A stretch of 45,758 nt of DNA. It comes from Nocardia gamkensis NBRC 108242. GTDB lineage: Bacteria > Actinomycetota > Actinomycetes > Mycobacteriales > Mycobacteriaceae. The notes under the pieces were generated by a model, which worked only from the letters and a program-made list of their open reading frames with translations, was not told the DNA's origin and searched no databases. The DNA is taken from the NCBI RefSeq assembly GCF_001612985.1, contig NZ_BDBM01000061.1, positions 1 through 45,758 on the forward strand. The letters are read 5' to 3'. Shown here piece by piece: positions 25,978 to 33,476 of this stretch (the stretch's first letter is position 1; each line of letters begins with the position of its first letter). The translations under genes were made by a program, and so were the position numbers.

Positions 25978-26316
25978 TTACCGGTCGGCGACTCGGCGTA
26001 GGTATTCGCGGATCAGCTCGGCTAGCCGTCGGTCCAGTTCGTCCACCGCACGCGCGGGCCGACACGCGTCCGGTGTTGACGCCGCCCTGTATTCGGTGCC
26101 AAGTACCACCAGCGCACGTTCACGCGGGCGACACGGCAGCGGGCAGTGGTGGTGGACGCTGAGGGTGCGGATCGCGTCGTCGGGACTGAGGTCGCCGGGA
26201 TCGACCGCGCAATCGGTGTCGGCGATGTTGCTGTGCTGGGCCGCGGGCAGTGTGGTGCGGTGGGCGATCCTGGCCGCGTCGCGGCCGCCGCGCCCCGGTA
26301 GGTCCTCGGGTGTCAT
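25978..26316 (-). CDS. Small unknown protein, 112 aa
   Basis: No family recognised. Starts MTPEDLPGRGGRDAARIA from an ATG that overlaps the stop of the upstream methyltransferase gene (ATGA). The middle has DTDCAVDPGDLSPDD and HHHCPLPCRPRERA, with closely spaced Cys and His that could bind metal. The C-terminus is a charged helix. It is the last gene of a long minus-strand operon and probably works with the methyltransferase. A longer upstream start would overlap that gene by 43 bp and is less likely. Confidence 0.6.
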   Translation of the reverse strand: MTPEDLPGRGGRDAARIAHRTTLPAAQHSNIADTDCAVDPGDLSPDDAIRTLSVHHHCPLPCRPRERALVVLGTEYRAASTPDACRPARAVDELDRRLAELIREYLRRVADR

Positions 26317-27224
26317 CGGGTGGCTCCCCATGTTCCGAGCGCGGCCCAGCAGCACCGCCAGCTCGCCTCGCCCGTGCCGGGGCTGGTGGCGTGGGCGGGT
26401 GTCCAGTCCTGGGCGACCGTCAAGCCGGGGCCGAGTAGTTCCAGCCCTGTCAGCATGGTCGTGATGTCGCGGGTCGTGCGGGGCCGCAGTGTCAGGTTGT
26501 GGGCGGTGTAGACAGCGGCTGCGCGCCGGGCGACGTCGGTGGCGGTGTCGGTGTCGGTGCAGATGTGGGTCACCGCCACGTACCCGCTGGCTAGTGCGGC
26601 GACAAGTTCCGCGATCACCGGTCCGGGTGCGTCGAGTTGTTCCAGGATCAGCGATCCGAACACCAGCGCGATCGGTTCGCGGGGGTCGAGCCAGCCTGGT
26701 TGGCCGTGGGGGTGGCCGATGGCGGACAGGATCGCGGCCGGGTCACCCGGATCGGCCCGCGTGAACCGGGATTCGGCCATGAGCAAGGCGCGCCCGTGTG
26801 CTGCCACCAACGCGCTGTCATCGAGGTAGAGCACGTGGGCGGCCGGATTGATCTCGCGGGCAACGGTGTGCACGTTGCGTTTGCGCGGAAATCCGCACCC
26901 GATGACAGCGAACTGTGAGACACCCGCCTGCGCCAGCTCCGCGACCGCGCGCAGCAAGAACATGTGCCCGGCGTGGACGCTGGCCCGGAATCCCGGCGCG
27001 CGACGGGCCAACAGCGCGGCGATGTCGCGGTCGCAGGCGAAATTGTCCTTGCCGGATATCTGGTCAGGATCGTAAGGACGGTCGAGGTCGGCGGGCAGCA
27101 GAGCATCGAGGACGCGAGCGTGTGTCGGCCCCGACAGCTCAGTATTGACCGCGCGCTCACGTGCCCGGATCGTGTCCGGGTCACAGGCCGGTTGGGTTGT
27201 CTGGCCGCAGGTGGGGCACGTCAC
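26313..27224 (-). CDS. SAM-dependent methyltransferase of the DUF574 (Methyltransf_19) type
   Basis: About 303 aa from a GTG at 27224 whose GTGA overlaps the upstream stop. The start region VTCPTCGQTTQPACDP adds four cysteines. The family features follow: SGKDNFACDRD, FLLRAVAELAQAGVSQF, a SAM-binding-like glycine region VIGCGFPRKRNVH, and VLYLDDSALVAAHGRALL. This family is abundant in actinomycetes next to DUF397 and DUF5753 genes, and its substrates are mostly unknown. Frames reaching farther upstream overlap the nucleoside-hydrolase gene and are rejected. Confidence 0.85.
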   Translation of the reverse strand: MTCPTCGQTTQPACDPDTIRARERAVNTELSGPTHARVLDALLPADLDRPYDPDQISGKDNFACDRDIAALLARRAPGFRASVHAGHMFLLRAVAELAQAGVSQFAVIGCGFPRKRNVHTVAREINPAAHVLYLDDSALVAAHGRALLMAESRFTRADPGDPAAILSAIGHPHGQPGWLDPREPIALVFGSLILEQLDAPGPVIAELVAALASGYVAVTHICTDTDTATDVARRAAAVYTAHNLTLRPRTTRDITTMLTGLELLGPGLTVAQDWTPAHATSPGTGEASWRCCWAALGTWGATR

Positions 27225-28321
27225 CAGTACGTCACCACCGACTGCATCCAGTCCCGGAACGCTTCGTAGTCGACCTCGGCTGATACGTGCATCGGGCGTC
27301 CGTACGGGTTGCGGTACAGGCGCGCGTCGTGGCCGATGCGGATCCGCTCGCTGGTGAACTTGACGAACGGATAGCCGAGGGCGGCCGACAGGGTCAGGGG
27401 GTCGTGCATCCAGGAGCCGTCCTTGACAGCGAACCAGCGGTGGAAATGCGTGGACAGCCATCGCGCCCACTCCGGGGCGGAATCGGCGTTCAAGGCGTCG
27501 ATGAGTGTCCAGTTCTCGGTCACCCGGATCGCGGGATGGTTGGTGTGCTCGGACATCACCAATCTGGGGCGGGGCAGTATCCGCAGGGCGAGGCCGGCTG
27601 AACTCATGTCGGTGTGGAAGTTGTGGGAAGCGCGTTCGAGGTCGCGGTAGTGGTCGAGCCATCCGCCCATCTGGGTGACGATCAGCTGCTCGGCGTACTC
27701 CGGTGCGGCGGTGAGCACAGCGGCCAGCTCGGTCATCGGACCGCACCCCACCCACCGCACCGGGCCGTCGGCCGAGGCGATCATGTCGGTGAGGACATCG
27801 ATCATCGCGTGGTGACGGTTCTCGCGTTCCTCGGGTGTCGGGCGTCTGTAGGCGGGGATCTGTTGGCCGGGATCGGGCAGGAACCGGCGTTTGCCGCCGA
27901 GGTCGATACCTTCGATGACCGGTACCTCGCCGCGGTCGAGCCAGTCCAGCACGCGGCGCGCGAACTGTGCGCGCAGGCCGCCGACCTCATCCGCGGTCAC
28001 TACCACCAGCTGGCTCGGCGGCACCAGATGCGCTGCGAGCACCAACGCCACGAAATCGTCCGGGTCATAGGCGATGTCGGTCGACAGCATCACGAGGCCA
28101 CCGGTCTCGGGTTGGGGTTGGGCGGTCCACAGGTCGGTCGAGGGGACATGGTCGGGCATGTTCGGTTCTCCTTCATCGGGGTGAAACAGGTTGTGCTGTG
28201 AGGGTTGTGGTGGCACGTAGGGCCGGATGGTGACTGTGCGGCGGGGGTCACCGGCCAGCGGGAACCGGATCGCGGTCGCCACCGGCCATGCGGTCGGGCG
28301 GCGATCGGGGGTCTCGGACAC
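27221..28321 (-). CDS. Inosine-uridine nucleoside hydrolase-like protein
   Basis: Up to 366 aa. The calcium-binding aspartate motif of nucleoside hydrolases is visible as STDIAYDPDDFVALVL, with RWVGCGPMTELAAVL later as the typical middle segment. It would cleave the N-glycosidic bond of a nucleoside or related ribosyl compound. There are two credible starts in one frame. The GTG at 28321 has GAAGGGAG upstream. The ATG at 28159 (MPDHVPSTDLW) has AAGGAG 8 nt upstream. The catalytic domain needs only the shorter form (312 aa), and the first 54 residues are Pro/Arg-rich. The stop overlaps the methyltransferase start. Confidence 0.8.
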   Translation of the reverse strand: MSETPDRRPTAWPVATAIRFPLAGDPRRTVTIRPYVPPQPSQHNLFHPDEGEPNMPDHVPSTDLWTAQPQPETGGLVMLSTDIAYDPDDFVALVLAAHLVPPSQLVVVTADEVGGLRAQFARRVLDWLDRGEVPVIEGIDLGGKRRFLPDPGQQIPAYRRPTPEERENRHHAMIDVLTDMIASADGPVRWVGCGPMTELAAVLTAAPEYAEQLIVTQMGGWLDHYRDLERASHNFHTDMSSAGLALRILPRPRLVMSEHTNHPAIRVTENWTLIDALNADSAPEWARWLSTHFHRWFAVKDGSWMHDPLTLSAALGYPFVKFTSERIRIGHDARLYRNPYGRPMHVSAEVDYEAFRDWMQSVVTYW

Positions 28322-28421
28322 GGGGTTGCTCCCTTCAGAAAATGGGTGGGTGGTAACTGCACGGGCGACCTCGAGCCGAAGCCGCGGGCAGGTTGGGGGA
28401 CGTGAGAAGCCGAGCGGCGGG

Positions 28422-28859
28422 CTACGCCGAGGTCGTGGTCATCGGTAAGCGGCGTGTACCGGCGAGGAGTTCTTCGACCAGGTCGGCGTAGGCAATGGCG
28501 AGGTCGTCGACCACTTCCGCTGAGTCCCAAAACGCCTCTTCGGAAGCGCCCGCCAGCGCGGTGTAGGTGTGGGCGGTCAACTGGGCGAGGCGGTCAACGA
28601 CCTGGCCCATCGTCTCGGTGTGTACCCGCGCACCTGAGACCGGTTCCGAAATCACCACCTGCACCCAGGTGTCGATGGTGTCCATCAACCGGGCACGGTG
28701 CGCGTCGATCACCGCCAGCGCCTCCCACGCTGTCTGTTCACGCCGCTGATGCAGCACGGCCAGTTCGGCAGCCGCGCTCAGCACCGGGTCGTCGGCGGGC
28801 AGCGGGAAGCCCCGGCAGGCCATCAGCAGTTCGTCCTTGCCCGGCAGCACAGGTCTCAT
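28422..28859 (-). CDS. DUF4254-like protein (second of a pair)
   Basis: 145 aa, helical, cytoplasmic. Features such as DPVLSAAAELAVLHQRRE and ARVHTETMGQVVDRLAQL fit DUF4254-type proteins common beside actinobacterial regulatory genes. The ATG overlaps the stop of the upstream paralogue by one base (TGATG). Function unknown. Confidence 0.7.
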   Translation of the reverse strand: MRPVLPGKDELLMACRGFPLPADDPVLSAAAELAVLHQRREQTAWEALAVIDAHRARLMDTIDTWVQVVISEPVSGARVHTETMGQVVDRLAQLTAHTYTALAGASEEAFWDSAEVVDDLAIAYADLVEELLAGTRRLPMTTTSA

Positions 28860-29308
28860 CAGCCATCTCCGAGCGCGGGCAACCGCACCGACCGCTGAGT
28901 CAACGCGTCGGCAAGATCGGTGTAGCCATCCACCAGTTCCGCCAGCCGATACCAGGCCGCATGCACCTGCGGGTCGGATACATCCACAGTCATCAACAGG
29001 TGGTAGGCGCGCACCTGGCTACGAGCCAGGCGGTCGATGACCACGCCGAGAGTCTCGGTGTGCAACCGCGCCCCCGAACGCGGCACCGGCAGATGCATGG
29101 CCGCCCACGTATCGACGGCGAGAACCAGTTCGTCACTGCCGCATCGACATCCGCACCGCAGCCGGGCCGGAGAGCCCCCATACAGCCGCCCGAATTCGGC
29201 CGCGAACCGTGTCAGCCGGTGGGCGTCGACATGATGGCCACGGATAGCCGAGAGCAGCGATTCCCCCGAGGGCAGCACCCTCGCATCGTCGTCTGGGGTG
29301 AAGGCCAT
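28859..29308 (-). CDS. DUF4254-like protein (first of a pair)
   Basis: 149 aa, a diverged paralogue of the next gene; both share a (G/S)ARxHTETxGxVxDRLA segment. This copy also has GSPARLRCGCRCGSDELV, a compact Cys cluster absent from the neighbour. The ATG at 29308 is preferred over the GTG at 29311 because GGAGG is 6 nt upstream of the ATG and only 3 nt from the GTG. It lies in a chain of overlapping genes. Function unknown. Confidence 0.68.
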   Translation of the reverse strand: MAFTPDDDARVLPSGESLLSAIRGHHVDAHRLTRFAAEFGRLYGGSPARLRCGCRCGSDELVLAVDTWAAMHLPVPRSGARLHTETLGVVIDRLARSQVRAYHLLMTVDVSDPQVHAAWYRLAELVDGYTDLADALTQRSVRLPALGDG

Positions 29309-29311
29309 CAC

Positions 29312-29782
29312 TCACCTCCGCGCCCGCGACGACCGCGCGGGGCTGAGGAGGTCACGGGCGCGGCAAGCCACGGTGGTGCGCGACGGGATCGATGTAGCGG
29401 TGACCGGCTCCGAGATCCAATGCCAGCCGGTCGGGTGATCGGTCATCGGCAACCAGATCCGTTGCCGAGCGTCGAGGACTCGCACCCCATGCGCCTCCAG
29501 GCTCGCCACGGTCGGTGTCGACATTCCCGCGCCCCAGGTCGGGCCGACCAGGAACACCCACTCCCGATCCGGGCGGGCATGGGTCAGGACCGGCACCGAC
29601 TCGAACTTGCCCGTGTCGAGCAGTGCCTTCCGCACCCGCCCACCCAGCGGCGCGGGCATTACCACCGCACCCAACCTCAGCGACGCGACCAGGAACACCC
29701 GATCGAACGCGCACGACACGATGAACCCGCGCCGCCGGTACACCTCGGCGACCTCCCGCGCACTGTGACATCTCTCGAACAT
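29312..29782 (-). CDS. Conserved actinobacterial hypothetical protein, 156 aa
   Basis: Starts MFERCHSAREVAEVYRRRGF at 29782, where TGATG overlaps the upstream small gene. It contains a SCAFDRVFLVASLRLGAVVM core, REWVFLVGP and IWLPMTDHPTGWHWI. I have seen similar proteins in actinomycete operons of this type, but no function is known. Its mixed alpha/beta character suggests a globular cytosolic protein. Confidence 0.7.
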   Translation of the reverse strand: MFERCHSAREVAEVYRRRGFIVSCAFDRVFLVASLRLGAVVMPAPLGGRVRKALLDTGKFESVPVLTHARPDREWVFLVGPTWGAGMSTPTVASLEAHGVRVLDARQRIWLPMTDHPTGWHWISEPVTATSIPSRTTVACRARDLLSPARSSRARR

Positions 29783-29943
29783 CACCGCACCACCGCCCGA
29801 GCCTCGAACACGCGCCATGCCGCCGCGTCCAGAGCGGCATCCAGCTCTGCCAACTCAAGGGCGGCGACCTGGTGGCCTCGTGCAGCTCCCGCGCTGAATG
29901 TCACGACCGCCGCAGCAGAAGCAGCGGCCTGCTCGCCGGTCAC
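29782..29943 (-). CDS. Small unknown protein, 53 aa
   Basis: A short Ala-rich helical protein beginning VTGEQAAASAAAVVTF. The GTG at 29943 overlaps the upstream stop (GTGA), and the stop overlaps the next start (TGATG). Being locked between two overlapping genes is the main evidence that it is real. Function unknown. Confidence 0.5.
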   Translation of the reverse strand: MTGEQAAASAAAVVTFSAGAARGHQVAALELAELDAALDAAAWRVFEARAVVR

Positions 29944-30242
29944 CGTGCTTGCCCCAACCGCCCCAGGACCTGCGCGGCGTCCCCGAGCGACCACAGCCGC
30001 TGCCTGGAGCTATCCATCGTGGCCAACCCCACTAGTTCGAGCACCGTCAAACCCAGCGCACCTGCATACCCCCGCAGCACGTCGACCTCATCTGCCACTT
30101 GCAGCGCGGCTCGCGCTTGCTCCTGCGACAGCGTCCGACCAGGTAGGAAGCTCACCACCCACTGGCCTTGACCCACGCTGCGGGCCTGGTGCCCGGTCCT
30201 GCCGCTAGTCAGCGGCCAGGTCTCGTCGTTTTGTTTCGGCAT
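29940..30242 (-). CDS. Unknown 100-aa protein, first gene of the minus-strand operon
   Basis: Starts MPKQNDETWPLTSGRTGHQA with a weak GTAAGG upstream. The C-terminal half is helical, with TLSQEQARAALQVADEVDVL. No recognised domain. Probably the first gene of the operon running to 25978, divergent from the XRE regulator at 30445. Confidence 0.55.
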   Translation of the reverse strand: MPKQNDETWPLTSGRTGHQARSVGQGQWVVSFLPGRTLSQEQARAALQVADEVDVLRGYAGALGLTVLELVGLATMDSSRQRLWSLGDAAQVLGRLGQAR

Positions 30243-30444
30243 GGCCTTACCGCCCCGCTCGGGCCGGGGTCGGACGCAGAAACCCTGCCGATCCGGTCTG
30301 GTGTGCCGTTTGGTCGCTCGGCGTGGACGAGTTGTCGAGAACGCGCGCCGTCATAGCCACCCCTACCTCTGATTCCGGCGACCCCACGGGGTGCCGATGG
30401 TTGCGATGATGCTTAGATTTAAGATTAATTGAAAGGATATGTGT
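30243..30444. promoter_or_regulatory. Divergent promoter region
   Basis: About 200 bp between a minus-strand operon and the plus-strand XRE regulator. The 30,408-30,437 stretch is the most A/T-rich part of this area (GCTTAGATTTAAGATTAATT) and ends in GAAAGGA (30431-30437), the ribosome binding site for the ATG at 30445. The XRE protein could act here, but no clear operator palindrome was seen. Confidence 0.45.
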
Positions 30445-31377
30445 ATGGATGCGGCAGATTTTGATGAGGTAATTTGTCCCGAAGAGTCCGGCAGCTGTGG
30501 AGAGGAATCAGTGCGCGACGAACGGTCCGATCCCTCCGCGTTGCGGTTCCTGGTCGGCCACGACCTACGCGCGGCGCGTGAACTGGCGCAGATCAAGCAG
30601 GCCGACGCTGCAAAGCACATCGGATGTACGCCAGCGAAATTGAGCTACATGGAGAGCGGCAAGACCCAGCAGGCGCCCGACGAGGTCGCGGCGCTGCTCC
30701 GCTTCTACGGAGTCAGGGTCGAAGACGTCGAACGAACCGTCACCTTGGCGGGGCGAGCCGATCACGGAACATGGTGGGCACCATTCGGCGAGGTGCTGCC
30801 CGACTGGTTCAAGACCTTCGTCGGCTTGGAGGGCTTGGCGACACGCCAGTTCGAGTACGCCGACAAGGTGCTGCCAGGGCAGGTGCAGACGGCGGACTAC
30901 GCGACCGCGCTTCTCGGCGACAGCATGCACATTCCGAAGATGGACCTGGCGCAGTCCGTCCGTGCGCGGATGGCCCGCCAACGGATCGCCGAATCCGACA
31001 ATCCGTTGCAACTCAGTGCAGTCGTCGAAGAAGCAGCGCTTGACAGGCCGGTCGGCGGTCCTCGCGTTATGCGTGAGCAGTTGGAACACCTGCTCTCGCT
31101 AATGGAGCGTGACAACGTCGAGTTCCAAGTCATCCCGACACGCGTCGCGGTGCACGATGGGCTGCCCGGCTCGTTCATCGTCCTCGACTTCGCCGAGGCA
31201 CGCGGCATCGCCTACGTCGAGTACCACACCGGCGCTCTCTATCTACAGGATCGCCCGCAAGTAGACTTGTACTCACTGGCTGCCGAGCAGATCCGCCAGA
31301 AGGCGAGCACAGTCGCGGACACGATCACAGCCATCGAGCGCCGAATCTCGCAGTACAAGGACATGGAGCAGCAATGA
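30445..31377 (+). CDS. XRE-family helix-turn-helix regulator with DUF5753
   Basis: 310-aa DNA-binding protein. The N-terminal XRE domain reads LRFLVGHDLRAARELAQIKQ, then ADAAKHIGCTPAKLSYMESG. The rest is DUF5753 (YADKVLPGQVQTADYATALL, RMARQRIAE, FEVQVIP-like EFQVIPTRVAVHDGLPGSF). The ATG at 30445 is chosen over 30439 because GAAAGGA lies 7 nt upstream. The ATGA overlap with a DUF397 gene is the classic actinomycete pairing, in which the regulator and small protein work together in developmental or metabolic control. The divergent operon is a likely target. Confidence 0.9.
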   Translation: MDAADFDEVICPEESGSCGEESVRDERSDPSALRFLVGHDLRAARELAQIKQADAAKHIGCTPAKLSYMESGKTQQAPDEVAALLRFYGVRVEDVERTVTLAGRADHGTWWAPFGEVLPDWFKTFVGLEGLATRQFEYADKVLPGQVQTADYATALLGDSMHIPKMDLAQSVRARMARQRIAESDNPLQLSAVVEEAALDRPVGGPRVMREQLEHLLSLMERDNVEFQVIPTRVAVHDGLPGSFIVLDFAEARGIAYVEYHTGALYLQDRPQVDLYSLAAEQIRQKASTVADTITAIERRISQYKDMEQQ

Positions 31378-31751
31378 CCACCCACATCCGCCACGGTTGG
31401 CGGAAGAGCACGTTCAGTAACAACGGTGGCGCATCGTGCGTCGAGGTCAACTTCATCGGCGACCGAGTGCTCGTTCGGGACAGCAAGTACCTGCGAAACC
31501 CGGCCAACGACCCCGCCGCCCAGCCGGTGCTGTCGATGCCCGTCGGCCTGTGGCCGACCTTCTGCGACCGCTCCGTGAGTTCGGCACCTGGGAGCGACAT
31601 AACGGGCCTGCCCCGGATCACCCGTCACGATGATGGCCGGGTCTCTGTCAGCAGCCGCGACACAGCTGTCGAGTTGATCTTCACCCCGGATGAATGGACC
31701 GCGTTCATCCGAGGAGTTCACGCTGGAGAGTTCAACCTCCTAGCCGCGTAG
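31374..31751 (+). CDS. DUF397 domain protein
   Basis: 125 aa. It carries the DUF397 hallmark WRKSTFSNNGGASCVEV at the N-terminus, LVRDSKY, and a second family-like segment, FTPDEWTAFIRGVHAGEF, at the C-terminus. It is longer than the usual roughly 60 aa. The middle contains an insertion or duplicated unit. It overlaps the regulator by ATGA and probably acts as its partner. Confidence 0.88.
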   Translation: MTTHIRHGWRKSTFSNNGGASCVEVNFIGDRVLVRDSKYLRNPANDPAAQPVLSMPVGLWPTFCDRSVSSAPGSDITGLPRITRHDDGRVSVSSRDTAVELIFTPDEWTAFIRGVHAGEFNLLAA

Positions 31752-31832
31752 CTGCAGACCGCCGAAGTCCACGCACGCCACTTCCCGGGTCTGTCCGGAT
31801 CGCGGCTTAACCCTCGATCTGGACGCCTAGTG

Positions 31833-32274
31833 CTACCGCAAGCTTGTCTCCAACTCCAATGACCCGAAGAAGGTTTCCAGGATCGTGTTGTCGGCGTACG
31901 CAAGCTCGGTCGCCGCGACATCGGCCTCGCTGGACCACCGCAGGCCCTGCCCCTCGGTGAGTGTCACGTCCTCGATCTCGAAATCGACGGACGTTGCGAA
32001 GGTATGGTCCATTCCGAAGTCGAGGTCTCGGGTGCCCAGGTAGCGTACGGCCGGCGGGTCGAACTGGATGCCGATTCCTCCTCGATCTCGCGGACGATGG
32101 TCTCCCAGGAAGCGGACCCAGCGGATCGATGGGATTGCGGCCCTCGATCCACAGGTAGCTGCCGTAGTCGAAGTCCTTGCGGCGATCCAGCCCGACGTAG
32201 CGCTCCAGCCACCCGGCACACGTCGCGGCGGATCTACCGTGTGCTTGCCTCGGAAATCGATTTGGGCCCGTCAT
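31833..32274 (-). pseudogene. NUDIX hydrolase gene with frameshifts
   Basis: The ATG at 32274 overlaps the stop of the HExxH gene (ATGA). The first frame gives AATCAGWLERYVGLDRRKDF and DYGSYLWIEGRNP. A second frame carries a NUDIX-box remnant, VREIEEES. A third gives VRYLGTRDLDFGMDHTFA and LTEGQGLRWSSEADV up to the stop at 31833. At least two frameshifts are needed, and the G-rich start of the NUDIX box is not readable in any frame. Once probably a functional partner of the hydroxylase; now likely inactive, unless the assembly has errors here. Confidence 0.6.
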
Positions 32275-33176
32275 AGTTTTCGGGCCATTTCGCGGACGGC
32301 GCGGAGCCGTTCGCGCAGATCTGGGTCGGTGACGGCGGTCAGGGCCTGGTTGTGGTCGTGGGTGGTGGTGGCGAGCTTGTCGCGGTGCTGGGCAAGGTAG
32401 GCGGTTAGCACGGTCCGTACCTGTTCGATGGCGTGGGCAGATGCTCGAGCGGCGAAGATCATGGTGAGTGGAAATGCCCAGCAGGAGTGCAGGTATCCGA
32501 ACGTCGGCCGTTGCGTGTTCTTCCACGGTGAGTGGTAGCTGTGCTCGTCGTCGATAGTGATTCCAGTGGCGGTGAGCGCGTCGTTGAGCCAGTTGTGGCC
32601 TGCTTCATGGATAAGGTCGCGGGCCAGGATGGTCGGCTCTCCCACGTGGTCGAGGAACACGGTGCCGGGCAGGCGGGTGATGGTCCAACTGTTGAGAGCG
32701 TCCTCGAGGGATCTCTCGATTAGCAGGCACACGATCGGGGCATGCTGGGCGACAAGATCGCCGAACCCGAATTCAGTGGCGACGTCGAATGCTGAGGTGG
32801 CCAGGGCCAGCGCGCTGGGGGGCGCCGATTCGGTGTCGGGTCCGAGCAAGTGGTAAGGGGTCTCGGCGATCGGCGATCGACGCAGGGTTGCCGGTTCCGG
32901 AGATTGAGTGATTCGCGGGCCCAGGTTAGTTGGCACGGACCAGTGCGGCGGCGGAGCGGTGATATAAGTGCGGTACCAGGCGAGGGTGTCGCGGTCTCCG
33001 CCGCGGGCGGCCAGTTCCGCGCCTTCGAGGAAGTGATGCGCCAGCGCGTACTCCAGCGCGGTGCCATCACTGGTCTGCTCGGGGGCACCACTGAGGACGC
33101 TGCGAATCGAGCGGGTGCGGGTGCGATGCAGGTCGGCTATCCGGTCGAACCGGAATACCATGGCCAGTTCGTCCAC
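32271..33176 (-). CDS. HExxH protein, resembles alpha-ketoglutarate-dependent peptide beta-hydroxylase
   Basis: 301 aa from the GTG at 33176. The key motif LIHEAGHNWLND (HExxH) is followed by YHSPWKNTQRPTFGYLHSCW, which fits the HExxH family linked to RiPP clusters, where members hydroxylate residues of a peptide. It could otherwise be a metallopeptidase-like protein, but the YHSPW-RP segment favours the former. The frame extends to a GTG at 33239; that region holds a perfect 10-bp hairpin (33208-33237), so the shorter form is preferred. Directly upstream is a 44-aa ORF that could be its substrate. Confidence 0.72.
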   Translation of the reverse strand: MDELAMVFRFDRIADLHRTRTRSIRSVLSGAPEQTSDGTALEYALAHHFLEGAELAARGGDRDTLAWYRTYITAPPPHWSVPTNLGPRITQSPEPATLRRSPIAETPYHLLGPDTESAPPSALALATSAFDVATEFGFGDLVAQHAPIVCLLIERSLEDALNSWTITRLPGTVFLDHVGEPTILARDLIHEAGHNWLNDALTATGITIDDEHSYHSPWKNTQRPTFGYLHSCWAFPLTMIFAARASAHAIEQVRTVLTAYLAQHRDKLATTTHDHNQALTAVTDPDLRERLRAVREMARKL

Positions 33177-33207
33177 GGGAATCGACTTTCTACGAGGCTT
33201 TCGACTG

Positions 33208-33237
33208 GTGGGCTGCGGCGTCGTCGGCGCAGCCCAC
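33208..33237 (-). promoter_or_regulatory. 10-bp perfect stem-loop between the small ORF and the HExxH gene
   Basis: GTGGGCTGCG (33208-33217) pairs perfectly with CGCAGCCCAC (33228-33237). The loop is 10 nt and no T-run follows. Such hairpins between a peptide precursor and its modifying enzymes often act as leaky terminators or stabilise the precursor mRNA. Confidence 0.5.
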
Positions 33238-33248
33238 ACTGTCGCGAC

Positions 33249-33383
33249 TTACTGTTCGACGCTCGGCCAGCCCGTGGCGATGATGCTCGACGTGTGCGCG
33301 GTGGTGCGGATCGCGCCCTCGTCGTCGCGCAACTGCTCGACCGCGGCAAGGAAGCGGGTGATCTCGTCGGATGTGTCGATCAT
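33249..33383 (-). CDS. Putative RiPP precursor peptide, 44 aa
   Basis: A short ORF whose start is preceded by AGAAAGGA 9 nt away. It begins MIDTSDEITRFLAAVEQLRD and ends TAHTSSIIATGWPSVEQ. The acidic N-terminal half looks like an amphipathic leader helix. The last 18 residues are rich in Thr, Ser, Ile and Trp, like a core peptide. It sits between a protein kinase gene and an HExxH peptide-hydroxylase-like gene in an operon with a radical SAM/SPASM enzyme, and a stem-loop follows it. No homologue is recognised. The role is an inference from size, context and ribosome binding site. Confidence 0.6.
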   Translation of the reverse strand: MIDTSDEITRFLAAVEQLRDDEGAIRTTAHTSSIIATGWPSVEQ

Positions 33384-33476
33384 GGTGATGAAATCCTTTC
33401 TGCTGATCTGACTCGGTGTTCACTGCTTGTGTAGTGGTTGTTGGATTGCGCCGGGCTGGCTCCTTTCTGTCGGTGT

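Noticed and set aside
28454..30208. 584-aa plus-strand frame
   Set aside because: Antisense to five overlapping minus-strand genes; low-complexity Arg/Pro/Ala sequence.
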